Shown: positions 6,243 to 6,655 of the stretch, in pieces | Layout: the number at the start of each line of letters is the position of its first letter | How positions within the stretch are numbered: the first letter of the stretch is position 1 | NCBI GenBank assembly: GCA_027084145.1 | Contig: JALWLM010000151.1 | Location: 1-6,655 of the forward strand | Origin: Crocinitomicaceae bacterium | GTDB taxonomy: Bacteria > Bacteroidota > Bacteroidia > Flavobacteriales_D > Crocinitomicaceae | Length of the DNA: 6,655 nt | Reading direction: 5' to 3' | Translations under genes and position numbers: made by a program | Notes under the pieces: generated by a model | What the model was told of the DNA's origin: nothing | The model's database searches: none | What the model saw: only the letters and a program-made list of their open reading frames with translations

Positions 6243-6409
6243 ATATTACCTTTTTGCCGGCGTCGGTAAATTGGTCTGATAACAAAAATCCATTCTTTTT
6301 GATATTCATCTTTTTCGGTATCATAAAAATTGTATAAATACCCACTTTCGACTTTCATTTTTCTAAAATAGGGTTCTTCGTGAATTGCTTTAATTTTGTG
6401 TATTTTCAT
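6239..6409 (-). CDS. Small phage protein upstream of the methyltransferase (56 aa)
   Basis: ATG at 6409 opens a 56-codon frame ending TGA 6241-6239, which overlaps the methyltransferase ATG (6242-6240) as ATGA. The protein starts MKIHKIKAIHEEPYFRKM, continues with VESGYLYNFYDTEKDEYQ, then KEWIFVIRPIYRRRQKGNI. It is rich in aromatic and charged residues and looks like a compact beta-strand protein with a basic end. I know no function; small proteins of this kind are common in phage accessory regions. The 4-bp overlap is the main evidence that it is translated, and it would couple translation to the methyltransferase. A different minus-strand frame at 6142-6345 covers the same DNA but crosses into the methyltransferase and is not credible. 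Confidence 0.6.
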   Translation of the reverse strand: MKIHKIKAIHEEPYFRKMKVESGYLYNFYDTEKDEYQKEWIFVIRPIYRRRQKGNI

Positions 6410-6440
6410 CGCTCACTTATTTTAGTGGTTATTAATTCAG

Positions 6441-6477
6441 TTACGTGTAGATTTTTCGGCACTACACATAGCCGTAA
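6441..6477. repeat. Bulged hairpin TTACG-TGTAG / CTACA-CGTAA
   Basis: TTACGTGTAG (6441-6450) pairs with CTACA (6462-6466) and CGTAA (6473-6477). That gives 10 paired bases, an 11-nt loop, and a 6-nt bulge CATAGC on one side. An alternative is a continuous 6-bp stem, GTGTAG (6445-6450) with CTACAC (6462-6467). The role is unknown. Confidence 0.4.
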
Positions 6478-6531
6478 TCCGTTATGGTTAATTATAAAAA
6501 CGAAGTTCTATAAAGAACCAATGTGTAATGC
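6459..6531. repeat. Long-range 11-base inverted repeat enclosing a small hairpin
   Basis: GCACTACACAT (6459-6469) and ATGTGTAATGC (6521-6531) are complementary at 10 of 11 positions; in minus-strand RNA the odd pair is a G-U wobble. Inside lies a tight hairpin, GTTCT (6505-6509) with AGAAC (6514-6518) and loop ATAA. The left arm also serves the hairpin at 6441-6477, so the two folds exclude each other. Confidence 0.4.
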
Positions 6532-6543
6532 TTAAACTAATAT

Positions 6544-6576
6544 ATCTAAGATTTTTCAAAAATGATATTCTTAGAT
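6544..6576. repeat. Perfect 8-bp inverted repeat with 17-nt spacer
   Basis: ATCTAAGA (6544-6551) and TCTTAGAT (6569-6576) flank 17 bases that include the small palindrome TTTTTCAAAAA (6552-6562). It could be a protein-binding site or a hairpin. On neither strand is it followed by a clear T-run, so it is not an obvious terminator. Confidence 0.4.
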
Positions 6577-6655
6577 TGAATACTTGTGAATGTCTTTTAG
6601 TATTATTATGACCTTTAATTGTATATGGAAATAATGAAAAATCAAATGATTGTCG

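Larger units (their letters stand above)
6410..6655. other. Right-end region without a confident gene, rich in inverted repeats
   Basis: This stretch holds several inverted repeats (listed separately) and no clear promoter match for the 56-residue gene. One minus-strand frame is open from the right edge to TAA at 6490-6488 (55 codons), and could be the end of a gene starting outside the window. Its translation is rich in Phe, Ser, Leu and Ile and shows no motif I know, so I do not call it a gene. Confidence 0.4.

Noticed and set aside
6146..6337. Plus-strand 63-residue hydrophobic frame
   Set aside because: Antisense to the methyltransferase start and the 56-residue gene; the hydrophobicity follows from A/T-rich antisense codons.
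6142..6345. Minus-strand 67-residue frame
   Set aside because: It overlaps both the 56-residue gene and the methyltransferase N-terminus in another frame. The 6239-6409 frame with its ATGA junction explains the DNA better.
6441..6531. Integron attC site
   Set aside because: CCGTTATGG resembles one half of a core site, but I found no matching partner core at a suitable distance on either strand.
6488..6655. Minus-strand frame open from the right edge to TAA at 6490-6488
   Set aside because: 55 open codons at a window edge with inverted repeats inside and no recognisable motif; possible by chance at this base composition. Sequence to the right would decide.

Overview
The window looks like the packaging and early structural region of a tailed phage or prophage from a Bacteroidota host. 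The host assignment is inferred from the low GC, the A/T-rich gene leaders without a Shine-Dalgarno sequence, and three minus-strand promoters of the form TTTG-N18/19-TAnnTTTG. Two structural proteins also resemble families I recall from Bacteroidota phages and prophages. All supported genes lie on the minus strand, so the window is read from right to left.

From the right: about 245 bases (6410-6655) hold several inverted repeats and no convincing gene. A 56-residue protein (6239-6409) overlaps by ATGA a C5-cytosine DNA methyltransferase of Dnmt3-like layout. The methyltransferase (5368-6242) carries every expected motif but is split by one -1 frameshift near 5838. A hairpin with a T-run (5281-5331) follows and merges into the promoter of the packaging operon. 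That operon is small terminase (4750-5235), large terminase (3270-4757) and a 61-residue basic protein (3073-3258).

Next comes a 100-residue signal-peptide protein with its own promoter (2593-2895), which looks like a moron-type insertion. A third promoter, also overlapped by an inverted repeat, drives a structural operon: a 202-residue probable tail-tube-type protein (1830-2438), a 73-residue small protein (1607-1828), and a portal protein whose gene runs off the left edge (1-1674, 558 codons, no stop seen). The portal carries an internal Cys4 zinc-ribbon-like insertion.

The terminase would cut and pump DNA through the portal into the prohead, the 202-residue protein would be virion material, and the methyltransferase would modify phage DNA if functional. 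I see no integrase, repressor, tRNA or CRISPR, so temperate versus lytic cannot be decided. I found no wholly new system. The least explained features are the promoter-inverted-repeat arrangement, the secreted moron-like protein and the palindromic right end.
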